Assembly (NCBI GenBank): GCA_026391755.1
Contig: JAPLDN010000221.1
Location: 1 to 14,166, forward strand
DNA: 14,166 bases
Source of the DNA: Bacteroidota bacterium
Lineage (GTDB): Bacteria; Bacteroidota; Bacteroidia; Bacteroidales; FEN-979
Reading direction: 5' to 3'
In this document: positions 13,874 through 14,166 of the stretch, piece after piece
How the letters are laid out: every line of letters starts with the position of its first letter
How positions within the stretch are numbered: the stretch's first letter is position 1
Notes under the pieces: generated by a model
Seen by the model: the letters and a program-made list of their open reading frames with translations, nothing else
The model's database searches: none
Told to the model about the DNA's origin: nothing
Position numbers and translations under genes: made by a program

Positions 13874-14166
13874 GGCGGCGTGCTGTGGGCAGCGCGCAAT
13901 GCACTCGGCGCACGCGGCACGGCATGGTCGGTGTTGATCACGGTCGCGGTGTCGCTGCCGCTGTACGTGATTGGCTATCACGAGGGCGCCTTTCCGATCG
14001 TGGGCTTCTGGTTGGCGCTGGTGCTCGGTGCAGTGGCGGCCGGAGCGTCGATGGGCGTGATGGTGGCGTCACTGCTCGGCAAGAGTCGCGGACTCGCGCT
14101 GACGGCCGTGGCGTGCCAGCTGCGCTGGATGCGCCCCTTCACGCTCACGTTCGCCGTGGCGGTCCC
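13874..14166 (+). CDS. Partial hydrophobic membrane protein from a GC-rich source, both ends missing
   Basis: In the frame beginning GGC at 13874, about 97 codons run without a stop to the window end and show strong G/C preference in the third position, as expected of true coding sequence in a GC-rich genome. The translation has membrane-like stretches: AWSVLITVAVSLPLYVIGY (about residues 17-35) and IVGFWLALVLGAVAAGASM (about 42-60), then a GKSRG loop. I do not recognise the family. Its start is lost at the junction with the LysE-type gene, and codon use is unlike every other gene in the window. It probably does not belong to the same genome. Confidence 0.5.

Noticed and set aside
12960..13925. 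Minus-strand open frames under the GH3-like and LysE-like genes and across the GC break
   Set aside because: The opposite strand carries strong family motifs. One of these frames (13566-13925) also spans the probable chimeric join, so it cannot be a real gene.
13342..14166. A LysE protein fused to an extra domain, since its frame stays open to the window end
   Set aside because: After about 13863 this frame gives an arginine-rich, non-membrane sequence, while another frame shows GC-rich coding bias and hydrophobic helices. The open frame is a by-product of few stop codons in GC-rich DNA.

Overview
The window reads as a chromosomal stretch of a Bacteroidota bacterium, probably a metagenomic contig. 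Four things point there: a very large secreted protein with a type IX secretion (Por) C-terminal signal and tandem BACON-like domains, promoter-like sites of the TTG-N(17-23)-TAnnTTTG type, few Shine-Dalgarno sequences, and mid-range GC. The last ~300 bases (from about 13861) are different DNA. GC jumps to roughly two thirds and the coding frame changes in the middle of a gene, which looks like a chimeric join rather than biology.

Layout from left to right. 1-1725 (+) is the C-terminal two thirds of an M14-type zinc carboxypeptidase, open at the left edge. It converges with a minus-strand pair (1740-3097): a YqeY-like protein followed, with an ATGA overlap, by a class I SAM-dependent methyltransferase. 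A strong intrinsic terminator (3109-3144) separates this pair from the 1424-residue secreted multidomain protein at 3166-7440 (-), which has its own good Bacteroidota promoter. Upstream on the same strand are a cysteine-rich ferredoxin-like protein (7586-8215) and an Rrf2-type regulator with three cysteines (8267-8668), a likely redox- or NO-sensing pair. A 254-base divergent intergenic region with two inverted repeats leads to a SpoU/TrmH-type RNA methyltransferase (8923-9726, +). This meets, 5 bases apart, a minus-strand pair: an RluA-type pseudouridine synthase (9732-10619) and a membrane-anchored endonuclease/exonuclease/phosphatase-family protein (10630-11715). Divergent from these, a GH3-family acyl-amido synthetase homologue (11820-13352, +) overlaps by 11 bases a LysE-family exporter gene (13342 on), which the foreign tail interrupts.

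Most genes are ordinary housekeeping (RNA modification, YqeY) or common accessory functions. The most interesting biology is the overlapping GH3-LysE pair, a possible conjugate-and-export module, and the Rrf2/ferredoxin pair with an incomplete second cluster motif. I found no CRISPR array, tRNA, rRNA, insertion sequence or phage gene. I do not see a convincing new system here, and the GC-rich tail should be treated as suspect assembly.
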